64,000 bases of DNA from Tenrec ecaudatus (Eukaryota > Chordata > Mammalia > Afrosoricida > Tenrecidae): positions 10,935,001 through 10,999,000 of the forward strand of contig NC_134546.1 in assembly GCF_050624435.1 (NCBI RefSeq), in the 5' to 3' direction. The number at the start of each line of letters is the position of its first letter. Within the stretch, counting starts at the first letter, position 1. The notes under the pieces were generated by a model, which did not search any database, was not told the DNA's origin, and was given only the letters and a program-made list of their open reading frames with translations. Below are positions 44,523 to 56,539 of the stretch, in pieces. The position numbers and the translations under genes were made by a program.

Positions 44523-44709
44523 AAACAAACTCACTGCCATTGAGGCCCCTACAGGACAGATAGACCTGGCCCTGGGTGTTTCTGAGGCTGTCGCTCTTCA
44601 CAGGAGGAAAAAGCCTCATCTTTCACCCTCGGGGCAGCTGGTGGTTTCGAACTGCTCACCTTGAGGTTTGCAGCCCAATGCATAAGCCACTCTGCCATCA
44701 GGCCCTCTT
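44523..44709 (-). repeat. Afrotherian SINE
   Basis: Minus copy: AACTCACTGCCATTGAGGCC tail, GGTGGTTTCGAACTGCTCAC B-box region, head CTGCCATCAGGCCCTCTT. Confidence 0.85.
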
Positions 44710-45389
44710 TTGTGCGATGAAAGGAGGTGGTCAATTCCAGAGCTGGTCTCTGAGCCGTGACTATGCAGGTAGGGAGGGGGTGGGGAGGGGGTTATGCAGG
44801 CCACCGTGGCCTTTACTGTGGATCTACAACGGGCCGCCTCCATGTCCTTTCGGCAACCTTGGACAGCAGAGTCGCTGCCTCCATTTTACAGATGAAACGA
44901 CCGAGGCGCGCGATCACACACCAGCACGGAATGGACTAGGGTTCAAGCAGAGACTTCCTTCCAATGCAGCCGAACGTGTTCTTCCACCTTTGGGGAGTGG
45001 CCGCACCTGCAGGAGCCATGTCTGGTCTTGAGCAAATTCTCAGCAGTCCCTGGCCTGGAGTGGCCCTGGGCCAGCCTGGGGTTTCTGGGGTCAGTCCTGA
45101 ATGAATCAGCAGAAAGACCCTGCCAACACAGGCTGCCCTCCTCCAGCACTCCCAGGCTGGCGGTGGGGTGACACAGAGGTGTGGAGGGAGCAGGGCCCAC
45201 CACGAGGCTTCAACGGTTTGTTCTGAAGGCATCGTAGACCCCTTGAAAGGCCGAGAGGTGCTGAAAGCCCCCGGGTCCCTCCTATCCCAGAAAACCCCTG
45301 CCCTCTCTCAAGCTGACACCTGACAGGGATTAAATGCCTTAGAGAAGACATTGATCCTTGCTGTCCAAGTCCCCATCCCCAAAGCCCAC
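44710..45389. other. Unassigned DNA with a MIR relic
   Basis: CCATTTTACAGATGAAACGA within about 44835-44955 is a plus-oriented MIR. The remainder is unassigned. Confidence 0.5.
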
Positions 45390-45528
45390 GCTCACCAAGT
45401 TGATTTGAAGAGAAGCTAGAGCCATAATCTCCGTGGAAGCAGACCGACTGCCACATCGTCCTCCCAAGAAGCAGCGGGTGGGTTCGAAAGGCAGACACTT
45501 TGGTGAACAGCAGAGCATGAGCTGCGGG
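45390..45528 (-). repeat. Partial afrotherian SINE
   Basis: CTAGAGCCATAATCTCCGTG and the B-box region GGTGGGTTCGAAAGGC are recognisable; both ends are degraded. Confidence 0.5.
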
Positions 45529-45802
45529 GGGCCAGCAGGGTCCCTCTCTCCAAGTCCCAGAGAGGATACGTTTTCTCCAACCCACCTGGCCCCGTGCCTG
45601 AACACAGCACCGGCCTCGCGCTCCTCCCTGGGTCCTGCCTCCTCTGTGGGGGTGCGTGGAACTAGGGAAGGGGAGGGGAGCATCGCAGTGGGACCTCACA
45701 TTTGCTGCCTGCGTTTTACAAGAGGAACTTGTGTCAGGAGATGGAGCAGCAGAGGCTGCAGTGGCTGCATTCAGAGTCAGAGAGGGGAGAATTTCAGCTT
45801 AT

Positions 45803-45900
45803 CGCAGTGGTCCTCAACCATGGCTGTGAACAACCACTTCCAAACACGGGCACAGCGTCATGAGCCTGGAGGTCCAGGCCCCTCCGCGTGTTTCTCTGAC
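45803..45900 (+). mobile_element. MER5A-like hAT relic
   Basis: CAGTGGTCCTCAACCATGGC resembles the MER5A/Charlie terminus, followed by GGCCCCTCCGC where GGGCCCCACCC is usual. Only one end is clear. Confidence 0.45.
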
Positions 45901-46029
45901 CTCGACTGCGGCCTCTCACTCCCCAAATGTTTGGTTTTCAAAAAGTATTATATGTGTCCAAACTGTGGACCACACGCTTCAAGATAAAACAACTGTATTA
46001 AGAGAAGAGCTGGCAGAGGAATGGACCGA

Positions 46030-46500
46030 GGACTTGCATTAGCAAATTTCCAGGGAAGAAATAAAAATGGCAACTAGGTGCATGAAAACCTGTTGACCCT
46101 GATTAATAATTAAGGAAATGCTAAATAAAACAATCACGAGATAACATTTCATGTATCAAATGGTCAACTTTTTTTTTGGAAAGGAAATTCCCAAGAATCA
46201 CAAGGTGTGTGTGTGTGTCTGTGTGTGTGTGTTCTTATGAGCGTCTCCAATATCATTAATGAGACCATCTGGCTCCAACCTTTCTGGAGGACAGTTGAGT
46301 AACTTGAAGACAGTCTCTGACCCATGGCTTTCAGGGAGCACTGAGATTGAACTCCCGCTGTTTGTGATGGCAGAAATGGTAGATGAAACCCGGAAATGAC
46401 TCACACAAGGCGGGAGCTGCGTGAACTGTGGGGCGGCCATAGAGGAATATGCTTGTGAATAAACGTGCCCCGACGGGGGGATTTGCAGATCGGTCATTGC
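46030..46500 (+). mobile_element. Ancient L1 ORF2 3' fragment
   Basis: AATGGCAACTAGGTGCATGAAA, then GGAAATGCTAAATAAAACAA, then CTTTCTGGAGGACAGTTGAG follow the order of the end of mammalian L1 ORF2. A (GT)n array at 46205-46232 interrupts it, and frames are broken. Confidence 0.65.
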
Positions 46501-46621
46501 GCCAGAAAGGCAGGTTTCAAATAGTAACGATGGTGTCTTGGGTCTGGTTTTATATAGAGAGTATTAAAATATGTGCGTGCGTGCGTCTGTATAGGAGGTG
46601 GGAAGGAGCTCTGATCACACA

Positions 46622-46790
46622 ATGATGAAGTGCTCAGTGGCTGAGAGAAAGGTTGGCAGTTCAAACCTACCCAGAGGCTTCCCAGGAGCTGAGGCCTGAC
46701 AAACCCCTCCATCGAGGCCACAGCTGCTCTGCTCTGTCACATGGGGCCGCAATGAGTTAGAACTGACTCCAAGGCCGCACACACCAAGGC
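46622..46790 (+). repeat. Afrotherian SINE
   Basis: Plus copy: GGTTGGCAGTTCAAACCTAC, then GCTCTGTCACATGGGGCC and tail TTAGAACTGACTCCAAGGCC. Confidence 0.8.
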
Positions 46791-46994
46791 ACAGCAGGTC
46801 CTGACAGCCATCGCCTCTGGGTGTTGGGCAGGTGGGTGCTTCACAGACAGATTGCTCCCTCTTGGTACTTTCCAGTCTCTTTCCCTACATAAGACATGGC
46901 TGCTTTTGCTGAAAGAAACCAATCACTATTTATTTTTAAAATTCACTTTCTTCTTTATCCCAATGTGTCTTCTACGTTATACCCTAATTCAAAA

Positions 46995-47450
46995 AACAAA
47001 CAAACAAAAAACCACCCTTGTGTTGTGATTTAGGTGAAAGTGAAGGTGTATAGGTCTGCCGTTTGACATCCAACAATTCATCCAGTTTTGTTGCGACTCA
47101 TCTCTCCCAACCACTTCCTCCCTGTTTCCATTCCTGCTTCTTCGTGAATCCTCTGTCCTTGGGCAAATGCTGCCCCTTGGATTTTAATTGGTTTATTACT
47201 CTAGCTCGGGTGAGTTCGGGTCTAGCCATACAGGGTGACTAGGGCCATGGTCTCGAGGGTCCCACCTGTCAGCCTCTATCTGACGGCAAATGTGGGCTCT
47301 TTTGTGATTTTGGAGCTCCGTCAGCATTTCCTCCCACTCTATCCGGGACCTTCTGATGGGGTCCTTGTCAAAGCAGTTAGTAATGGTGGCTGGAACCGAG
47401 ACTGGCTGGTGTTTTCCTGATCCATTAGTCTTCTGGGAGGGGAGAGCTCA
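46995..47450 (+). repeat. Unclassified LINE-like interspersed repeat
   Basis: TTGTGATTTAGGTGAAAGTG and the TTCCTCCCACTCTATCCGGG region have the feel of a known afrotherian LINE-derived repeat, but I cannot name it or place its ends. Confidence 0.35.
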
Positions 47451-47681
47451 ACATCGGCAAGTGATGAAATCAGATCCTCTAACCCCCCCAAATCAAGCCT
47501 CAGACTGGATTCTTCACCCTCTCCCAGGCCTTCCCGCCGTGTTGGTGGTGATCTGGATGAGGGAGGTGGCACTGGGGAAGATGAGGATGATCCATGGGTC
47601 TGAGGGGACTAGCCCAAAGCCCGTTGGTTTGGGCCCACCCAGAGGTGCCTCTGAAAATAGGCCTGGTGATCTGCTTCTGGG

Positions 47682-47857
47682 AGCCGCGGTAGCTCCGTGA
47701 CGTAGGTGTTAAGCACAGGTCATGACTTTCAACTCCGGCTCCTCTGGGAAAGATGAGGCTGCTGACTTGGGTAAAGATTTATCATGGGGGCAGTCCCACT
47801 CTGTCCTACAGGGTCTCCACGAGTCAGAGTCCACTCGAGGGCAGTGAGGGGGTTGGT
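47682..47857 (+). repeat. Afrotherian SINE
   Basis: Plus copy: GTAAAGATTTATCATGGGGG, CCACTCTGTCCTACAGGG, and tail GAGTCAGAGTCCACTCGAGG. Confidence 0.85.
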
Positions 47858-47884
47858 TTATTTTGATTTGCTCCTGAAAGGTCA

Positions 47885-48080
47885 GAGGAGCCCTGGCGGC
47901 AACGTGGGTACACATTGAGCTGCTAATCACAAGGTGAGGAGTTTGAAACCACCATGTGCTCCTCGGGAGAGAGACTAGGCCTTCTACTCCCAACAAAGAA
48001 TCACAGTCTCAGAAACTCACAGGGGCTGGTTCTACCCTGCTCTATCGGGTAGTTATGGTCGGGAATAGAAGCAATGGCGG
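47885..48080 (+). repeat. Afrotherian SINE
   Basis: Plus copy with a well-kept head GAGGAGCCCTGGCGGCAACG and GAGCTGCTAATCACAAGGTG, in tandem with the copy 28 bp upstream. Confidence 0.85.
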
Positions 48081-48246
48081 TTAAATTTGAATTTTCTGTA
48101 AGACCATGCCCTTGAGAAACCTACAGAACAGTTCACAGGGCACAGCTAGGGGAGCTGGGCATCACGATCTACCAACCACCCTCTGTCTAGTGAGATGATG
48201 CGGCATGCATGGCTTTGATGCCTGCCAGGCTCATGCCAGATCAAAC

Positions 48247-48385
48247 CAAAGCCAGAGCCATCAAATTGACTCCAAGGCTTTATCAATGTTTGCAGCCTCA
48301 TCTTGCTCCCTCAGAATGGCTGATAGGCTTTGAATCGATAACCTAGTGTTTAGTTGTCCAATGCTGACCCGACTTGGCACATAGG
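48247..48385 (-). repeat. Partial afrotherian SINE
   Basis: AGAGCCATCAAATTGACTCC tail and TTTGTTTGCAGCCTCATC-like middle in minus orientation. Confidence 0.55.
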
Positions 48386-49537
48386 GCTCAATAAATGACA
48401 CTTCTGATTGCTTGGGCGTTAGGAAGTTAGACACTCCCCCACCCAAAGGCTGGGCAGATGTACATCGGGAGCCTCCTGGTGGTGATGGTCCTGGGCTTCC
48501 TGAACCTCGCTCTTCTCTGTGCTCCTCCGACTCCTTCCCCCCTCCCTCCCCCCGCCCCGCCCCCCCCGCCCCCCCCCCCCCCCCCGCTGGCCTGGAAGGG
48601 AAGCTGGAGCTAGAAGCCAGCCCTCCAGCCGGTGCACTCAGAGAGCCTTCCTGAACTCCGGACTGGGAGGCCACACGTGATTAGGCCTCCTGGCCCTAGC
48701 CCTTCCCAATGCCCGCTGTCAATCACACTCTCCCATGTATGTCCTCACAGCCAGTGGCCCCTCTTGTCCCTTCCTCCCATGGCAATTCCATTGGTGGTGG
48801 TTTGGTGACACTCAAGGTCTCTAAACTTAACCTGGCACCCTTCAGTCCCTCCTCCTCCTCCCTTGTGGAACTTGGGGAGAAGAAACAGCCTACACTCAAC
48901 GACCTCTTCGACTTCCCCGGTCACCGCCATGACTTCAAGCCCCTGACTTCAGCCTGGAATGGGGAGGTCCTACCACAGCCACTCCTGTGGCACAGGGCTC
49001 CCCCAGGGAGTGCAGGGCCAAGGCCTGTCACCAACAGGGTAGCTGTCCTCTGACAACAAGGGAACACAGAGTGATCTTCTCCTCTGAAGCCCCCTTGGGG
49101 CTAGACAAACTGGGCTCACTCCCTGGCCAGGAGGAGGTGACGGTCCCGGCAGACAGGACTGGCCTCTTACTTCATGCACCTGGGCAGCTGCCACATGGGG
49201 CCAGGGCCTCAGGGGGCAGTGTTAGGAGGAGGGGTAGGATGGCAGCAGGCTTGTGTGTCTGTGGATCCCAGACTCCTTCTTGAAGGTAAGGAGAGGCTGG
49301 GGAAGATGTGAGGTTTTTAGTGTAAGAGAGCTGGTGGAGTTAGCCTGGTCTCCAGTAAAAGAAGGGACGCCGCATGGCTAGCTGGATGATGTTTTCAGTC
49401 TGTCCTCTTCTGCCGAGAGCTAATTACTGTAGTGAAATCAAACATCCCCTTGAAGTGATGACAACCACTAGGAATAATTACTCCCAGCAGGCCAGTAGAG
49501 CACAGGATGATCAGTAAGTGGTCATGGTTTGTATTCG
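48386..49537. other. C-rich tract and a possible coding-like segment
   Basis: A C/G-rich low-complexity run occupies 48538-48586. Then 48709-49053 is open for 114 codons on the plus strand with a Ser/Pro-rich peptide containing QPTLNDLFDFPGHRHDF. AAGGTAAGGA at about 49282 would make a good splice donor but lies in another frame. Not recognised as a known protein. Confidence 0.3.
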
Positions 49538-49712
49538 GTGTCCTGCTGATGCTATGGGTTAGGCATTGAACTGCCCACTGCAAGGTCAGAGGTTCAAACT
49601 CTCTAGCTGCCCCATGGGTGATCAGGAGGCTATCTCCTCCCATCAGGATTTACAGTCTCAGAAACCTGTACACGGTCCCTGGGTGTCAGAGTTGACCAGA
49701 TGGCAGCAGGGT
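49538..49712 (+). repeat. Afrotherian SINE
   Basis: Plus copy: GGTTAGGCATTGAACTGCC, GGTTCAAACTCTCTAGCTGC, and tail GAGTTGACCAGATGGCAGC. Confidence 0.85.
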
Positions 49713-50027
49713 TTAGGGGGCTGGTTTGGTCTGGGTTTCAACTGAGCAGCTCAAGCAGGCAAGAAGAGTGGATCTTTCCAGATGCGTCCAGAAAGGGGAG
49801 AGGAAGGGTAAGGCTTTGGGCGCGCACGTCTCCACACCTCACAGACTTTGTGGTCGGTAACTTGGGCAACTGTGGGAGCCATACCCCAAAATCAGAACTC
49901 GCAAAGCAGTGGGGTCCGGGGGCAAGCGAGGGTCTCAGGCACTGCACCAGGGGATCTGCTAAGAAAAAGAATCAAATACGCCCCCCCGCCTGAGATGCCT
50001 CTCAGAAATGCCTGGCACTCTGAGTTA

Positions 50028-50076
<49 letters not shown>

Positions 50077-52459
50077 CCCACTGTGACTCTGACCTGAGTG
50101 TTTGAGGCTTGAGTCAGATTCCATGACTTGTGTGCCATGGATTCCCCGCCTACCCCCAGCCCAGCCCACCCCACCCCCACCGAGCTTGAGCTGCAGAGGC
50201 CCACTCTTGCCTCATGACAGCCATACTGCCGAAGGCCTCTGGCCTGACTGCGGTGTTACTGACTTAGCTGGGAGTCTAGGTGGCTTTGACCTCCCATCTT
50301 CTGCCTGGTCCTTGTGTCCTCTGGTGCCACCCTCACCCTGCCCAGGTTCCTTCTGGCAGGGCAGGGAGCTACCCCAGTCAGGGAGGGGCAGTGTCAGGGG
50401 TAGCCCAGCCCCTGCCTGGCCTCAGGCCCCACAGGCAGCATCTGGAGAGGAGGGCAGGCCTCAGGCAGGCTGTGATGTTTTGCTCCTGGGGAGTGGCCCC
50501 TTTTTGTGACTCAGACCCCGAGAATCTGGGAGCCTGGTTCAGCCCTGGCTGGAGTTGGGCCGGGGCCTCAGCGGCTCAGAGTGGATGTACTTGGGTCTCT
50601 CCACTCCCTCCCTCCACCACAGTCCTCCTAGCGGGTCCCCTTTGTTGTTGCTAAATCCTTTCCAATCTCCCCTTCCAAAAGCCAGCAGATCCAAGTGGAA
50701 TTCAACACCCAAACATCCACACAAAGGCCAGGATTAATAGCTGGCTTTGTCTGGGCACAGATGTGCAGCAGCTTGGGGGTGAGGGGGTGGGGGTGGGTGG
50801 GTGGGGAGTTCTGCCACTTGAGTCAACAGGGCTGGCTCCACACTTGGGGGAGGAGCTGCTGCCTGGATTCCCCCTCCAGGGCTGAGCTGGTGTGCTCCTG
50901 GGGGTCGGGCCCCTCCACGGAGTCACAGTCCACAAAGGCCCCTCCTGACAAGTGACACTTGGCCTGCCAGCCTCAGCCTCCTAGACTCTGTCTCTGTGCT
51001 GCTGCAGCCCGAGTTTTCAAACAGGCCTCAGCCACCCTCCAAGATGCCCCGTGAGCTCACTGGGGCACGTCAGGAGGTCCTGGGCACACGTGGGCGGGCA
51101 GGCAGGCAGGCTTCCTGGAGGAGGCAGAGTTTCACTTGAGCGAGTGCCGAAGGCTGAGCAAGGTTTAGTTGGTCTTGAGGTGGGGAGCAGAAAGGAGAGC
51201 ATGCTGGTCAGGACACTGAAAAGGGGCAGCGGGGCAGGAGGGAGTGGACCGTGTAGGTCTGGAAAGGAGCTGAAGCATTTCTGATGACAGTCCCAAACCT
51301 AACCAAACCGCCCTCGAGTCCAGTGTGAACAGCTAGGCCATCAGGGCCCCTTCTGGTGGCAACAGAGAAGCCACGAAAGGCTGTAGAGCAGCTGTCGGGG
51401 GAGGGGGTCAGGGAGGAGCATGGGGGTGGGCCGAGGTGAGTGGTCTGCTGTGGAGGACAAGTTCTAGGTAACCAGGCAGAACAGCCCTCATCCAGGCCCT
51501 TCTGCCAGAGCAATCTACGCTCTAGCTCCGAGCAAGACTGCAAGGTGGGCATTCTGCCCTTACACCCAGGAGCAGGAATATCGGGTTTCCCTATTGTTCT
51601 AGCCGGTTCCCAAACAGAGAGCCGTGTGTGTGTCGGCCACATTTCAGGAGCGGAGCAGGTGGCCACCACCCCCAGCCCATCTGGCCCCAGAGGTGCTCTC
51701 TGACCACAAAAGGTCCCCACAGTCAGGGAGAGCTGGTCAGAAACAAGGTCCCAGATGACCACCCAATCACCCTGGGCTGGCTGGAACTTGTCTTTTTAGG
51801 GTCAATGTCATATGGGGGGAGCAGACAGCTAACTCCACAGGTCTTGAGGTTCCAGCACATGTGGGCAAGTCATGAAGCAAGTGAGGGGCCAGGCTCCACT
51901 GAGTGCCCACAGGAAAGGAGGGTGGCTGTGAGTAGAAGACCCAGCCAAGGGAGGCGGCTGGAGTTCATTAGTTAGTTCAGTGGGACGTTGTCAGAGGTCA
52001 AGGAGGGGCTGCCTCCTAATTTCGACTGCCAATTTCCAGTGGGCAGCCCCTCTTCTTCAGCCTCAGCTGCTGGCGATGATGCCCTCCTTTGTAGGTTCTG
52101 CAGGGCATCACGCAGGGTGGGGTGGGGGGAGAAAACAACACCTCCGTTAGCAAGGGCGTACCTGCCCTACAGCATCAAGCCCTCCAACCACAGGGCCATC
52201 ATCCATCCACCTGGGCTGGCTTCCCAGGCTCCTTCCCTCCAACCTGGAGGCTGGGGGCTGGACTGTTCAGATGCCCAGGGCCAGAGCGGGGCCACCAGGT
52301 CTGAGGACTGCCCCCTTCCCCACTCCCCCACCCACCTGGAGGAAGTGGGAGGGAGGGCAGGGCTCAGAGTGGTCTTCCCCTTCCAAGCTGCCCAAGGGCA
52401 GGCCCCAGTTAACCAGTTGGGCCACTGAGCCAGAGGAAGAGAAGATTCCTGAAGAGCCC
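49713..52459. other. GC-rich intergenic DNA with (CA)n at 50030-50075
   Basis: About 23 CA units form the microsatellite. Elsewhere the sequence is unique and G/C-rich, with many overlapping open frames up to 184 codons (51208-51762, minus). None shows a domain, so I do not call a gene. Confidence 0.5.
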
Positions 52460-52660
52460 CCAGAGCCCTGGTGGCCTAGTTCTTACATGTTGCACTTCCA
52501 ATGTCAGCAGTTCGAAACCACCAGCCCCTCCATGGGAGGAAGATGAGGCTTTCTACTCCTGTAAAGAGGTAGTCTCAGAAACCCATGGGGGCAGTTCCAC
52601 CCTGTTCTCTAGGGGCGCTACCAGTCTGCATCGACTCAATGGCAGTGAGTTTGGTTTGGG
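52460..52660 (+). repeat. Afrotherian SINE, nearly full length
   Basis: Plus copy: AGAGCCCTGGTGGCCTAGTT, B-box AGTTCGAAACC at 52509-52519, GAGGCTTTCTACTCCTGTAA, and tail GCATCGACTCAATGGCAGTG. Confidence 0.9.
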
Positions 52661-52757
52661 GGGGAAAGAGCTTCCGGTCAGCACACAGGAGGCCATCGTC
52701 CAATAGGGGTCAGTGGGAATGACAGCGCTGACCGTGTCTGCGTGCTTTTAGGGGGGT

Positions 52758-52985
52758 TGCAGCTGCCACTGAGTCTGCTCTGACTCCTGGTGACACTCCC
52801 CCGCCCCCCACATCCCCCACGGCTGGAACGCTGTCATCCTGTGCATCCCTGTGGGTGGTTGCAGGTGGGACCTTGGGGTTTCAGAAGTCGATTGCCACTC
52901 TTTCCTCCTGGTCTGGAAGCTCCCGAATGAAACCAGCTCAGCATCTTGACAATAAGCAGAGCCCCACTGACAGATGCTGGGGCTG
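52758..52985 (-). repeat. Diverged afrotherian SINE
   Basis: Minus copy: AGCTGCCACTGAGTCTGCTC tail and CTCAGCATCTTGACAATAAG where the head is expected. Confidence 0.45.
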
Positions 52986-53214
52986 TGCCTGACATGCACT
53001 GGCAGGGAGCAGGGCCCAGGTCTCTAGTAGGGAAGGTGGGACTTCTCCCCATGCCGCAGGGGCGGAGTCAAGATCAGTCCCTGGACAGAGCAGACAGGAA
53101 GTACGCTTGGGCAGCACCCACGACGTCCTCCCGTGGGCAGGCAAACTGACTGCAGATGGCACACAGGGCCAGCGTCACATCTGCTTTGCTCGGTCCTGGC
53201 CTTCAGCACCCGGC

Positions 53215-53330
53215 AGGGCCTCATCCGCTCATGCTGAGGATCTGCCCTCTGCCAGGCGCTGGGGACACAGCCAGGACTGCCACAAAGACCAGCCCTCCCC
53301 GAGCCTGCCATCCAGCTAGGAGAATACAAC
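53215..53330 (+). repeat. MIR/L2-type relic
   Basis: CTCTGCCAGGCGCTGGGGAC, then ACACAGCCAGGACTGCC is typical of ancient MIR or L2 sequence. Confidence 0.5.
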
Positions 53331-53345
53331 TCTCCACTTAAACCC

Positions 53346-53530
53346 AGGCCAGCTGCCCTGGCTCCAGCTCATGGCAACCTCGCGCGGGTAGCTCGGCAGC
53401 ATGGAGCTCCAGAGGGTTCTCGATAGCTGATGTTGTAGGAGGCTTTCTTATGCGGTGCCTCTGTATGGCCTGGAACTTGCAACCTTCCAGTTAGTAGCCA
53501 ATCGTGCTAACTGAACCATGCAGGTGCTCT
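53346..53530 (-). repeat. Afrotherian SINE
   Basis: Minus copy: CTCATGGCAACCTCGCGCG tail and TTGCAACCTTCCAGTTAGTA head region. Confidence 0.6.
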
Positions 53531-53841
53531 TAGGTAAACACAGAGAGGTTTCCTACAGGGTGAGGCGCTGCTGGGTAATGGGAAGGGGGGGGTCAGGGAA
53601 GAATCCACTGTCTGGGACAGACCTGGGTGACATGAGGGAGTGAGCCCTATGGGCATGGGGGTTGGAGCATGCTGGGCAGAGGGAACAGGACGGTGAGACC
53701 AGTGGTGCTGGCGGGAAGCAGATGGGGGAGAGGGCCGGTGTGGAGTAGGAGAAGGAAGCAGTACAGCCCACAGGGTTCCTTCAGATTTTATTCCATGAAA
53801 ACCATTGGGAGGCCCTGGAGCCCAGAGTCCTGTCGCTGAAC

Positions 53842-54010
53842 AGCAGTGGTCACTGTGCAGTCCGTGGACCAGCATCTCCCAGCCTGGAGCTGGTTGGAGA
53901 CACAGGCTCTGAGCCCCACGGGGGATCCATCCGCTGGACCTGAATCTGCAGGCACAGAATCCCCAGCTGACTCATGTCACAGGGAATCTCAGGGCTCATT
54001 GGTATGTCTA
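53842..54010 (+). mobile_element. MER5A hAT relic
   Basis: CAGTGGTCACTGTGCAGTCC, then GACCAGCATCTCCCAGCCTG and CTGAATCTGCAGGCACAGAA follow the MER5A consensus for most of its length. Confidence 0.7.
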
Positions 54011-55348
54011 AAGCATCAGTCCCAATTGGCTTAAAGGAAACAGGCTTGAAGGTGGCTTCTTGTAGAGGCTGACTCTGGCTGCTCTCAAGATGAATGACAC
54101 AGATGGAGAAGACCTGCTGGGAGGTGGCTGCTCCCTGTGATCCGCCTGTCTGGATGGGCCTGGCAGCACAGCGAGACCTTGGTGGGCTGGGAGCAAATTG
54201 AGAAGGGCAGGAGGAAGAGGGCGTGCTGGTGGGGTGAACACGGTTGGGAAGGGAAGAGCCACATATGGATCCAAGGTCTGGTCTCCTTATCAGGCTGAGG
54301 TAGGGACCCTGGGGAGTGGGCTAGCCAGTGCTGGGTGAATGGATGCGCACGAGACCTCCCTGACTCATGGCTGCCAGCAAACCAGAGCTCAGGTCTGTTC
54401 CAGCCAGAAGGGTTGGCCAGGGCCCCGGGTGTCCGTGAGTCCCCTGATACCAAAAGTCCTCCCACGGCCATCCTGTTCTTCCTGTAGCCAAGTTGAGGGG
54501 TCTGACTACTAAGACTTGGGGACTGGTGCCTGCTCGCGGCCACGTGCTCCCCTCTGAGCTGGTCCCCAGAGTAGCCAGGGGTTATGTCTGAACTCTGCAT
54601 GGTGGGCTCCCCAGTCTAGCCCAGGACTTCCTAGGCGGCAGCGCCAGGACTTCATGAGTCAGCATCGCATCTCTCTGAGCCCAGACAGATGTCTTACCTG
54701 TCACCAGCTGAAGCGACAGCAGCCAGCCCTCTGGGCCTGGGTTTCCCCAGATACACAAGGAACAGGGTCACAGAGTGTGGCCTGGGATGATTAGCCAGCC
54801 TAGCTCCAGGGAGATGGTGGTCCCTGCCCTCCACCCCACCCCACACCCGCAATGCTCATTCGGGATCCCAGGCAGCCCTCACCTAGGCCCAGCCTGTTGA
54901 AAGACCACCTTAGAACAGAGCCAATTCTTTTGTCCTACTTCTTGCCAACACCTCGATTTCCATCCCCCTCCCAGGAGCCTCTCTTCAGAGTTCACCTCCC
55001 CCAGCCTTGGCACTGACCACCTGTCAGCCCAGTCCTAGAGGCCTTCTCCTCTGTCTAGACACCCCCCCAGCCCCTCCCTCTAGCCCGCAGGCTAGCTGTG
55101 CACAGAGCTTCTCAGGGCAACATAGAAAACCTCTGCCTCAGTTGACACACAGCTGGGTGGTTGGGCAATGGAGTAAGCAGGGATTATAAGGTGGGAGGTC
55201 TGCACAGCACTAAGGCCCCCGAACATCTGATAAGCTCCCCTCTCCTTGCTCCGAGGTCCTTTTATGGTGGCTTAGAGCTTCCCAGACCTCAAGGAAGACC
55301 TCTATGAGCCGGAGTCCTGGCACTGCCCAACCCCAGCCACCAACCAAC
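54011..55348. other. Unassigned intergenic DNA
   Basis: No repeat family or exon recognised. A 171-codon minus frame at 54085-54600 has no domain. Confidence 0.4.
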
Positions 55349-55460
55349 CAAACTCACTTGAGTCAGCGGCAACCCACAACAACCTCATAGGACAGGACAG
55401 GATGGCCCCTGTTTTGGGGGTTCAACCTCCCACAACTGAGTGGGTCCAAGGGGGAAACTG
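55349..55460 (-). repeat. Partial SINE tail
   Basis: AACTCACTTGAGTCAGCGGC and CAACCTCATAGGACAGGACA match the tail half of the afrotherian SINE. Confidence 0.45.
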
Positions 55461-56087
55461 AAGGGTAAGTTAAAGATACATCAGACCGAAAGCATGCAAG
55501 GGCTCACCTCTCAGTCAAGACTTCAGGAGCCAGGTCTGAGCAGAGAGAGCGAGTACGTAAACTCATGGGTTTCTATAACCTGGGCACGGAAGTCATGGTA
55601 AGCACATGCATCACAGGAAGGGGTTGTACATAGGCATACAGGCAACAGGAGGGGACAACCGAGGGCACTGCACACAATAGGAAGGGGAGACACCAGGGGA
55701 CATACGTCTGACAGGAAGGCACAAATGTAACAAGCTGGGCTGGCTCTAGAGAACCAAGAGAGCAGCCTAAACTTGATCATCTGAGTTTCAGGAGAAAAAT
55801 CCATTATCCTACTCAGGGCCGGACAGATCTTAGGGTCTGTTTGCTCCAGATGACTGACAACCTTCAGGCAATCAACCTTCAAGCGGTTGACCTCCAAGTC
55901 TATAGTTAGTGCCCATGTACTTGCAAACAGCACCTTAGGTTTGGCATTATTATCGAGGGGGGGCGTCGTGGGGAATAACTTTTTATTTCGGGATATGAGT
56001 GGAACGCAATGCCTCCCAGACTCCTGAACACATGCATGTGCGGTTTGCCCGCATACACTCCCTCCCCTGCTCTGTTCCCCACACCCT
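55461..56087. other. Unassigned DNA
   Basis: A 136-codon minus frame (55523-55933) with cysteine-rich hydrophobic stretches lacks family resemblance. Nothing else is seen. Confidence 0.35.
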
Positions 56088-56170
56088 GTAAGTTTCCCAG
56101 ACTACACTCTGTATGGGAATAGAGAGCAGCTGGTGGTTTCAAACACCTGACTAGGCCAGCCGCCTCCCGC
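56088..56170 (-). repeat. SINE fragment
   Basis: GTTTCCCAGACTACACTCTG then GAGCAGCTGGTGGTTTCAAA is the middle of a minus-oriented SINE. Confidence 0.6.
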
Positions 56171-56539
56171 TGGGCCCAATCTCCAAGCTCAGCAGTTGAT
56201 GCCCAGCTTCCCTCAAGGGCAGGAGATGGCCCAAGGGTGTCTTTCAGCAGCCAGGTCAGTCTCCAGAGTCATGCAAAAGGCAGAGATAACTAGGAGGCTG
56301 GCCCAGGGACAAGGACAGGGAGAGGCAGGGACCGAGACTGTTGGGCATGGCTCGGGCAGGATTTCTACATTGGTAACCGTGTGGGGCAGGGCAAGGTGGG
56401 AGAGGGCGGCGGACGGGACGCCTGACTGGGTGGCGGAAGGAGGGTTTTAGGGACAGAAGCCAAGCCCCAGTGGCTCTGTTCTCATCGCGTCCTGGGACAC
56501 ACAAATCCCCGGAGACTTGAAGTCTGGCTCCACCGCTCA

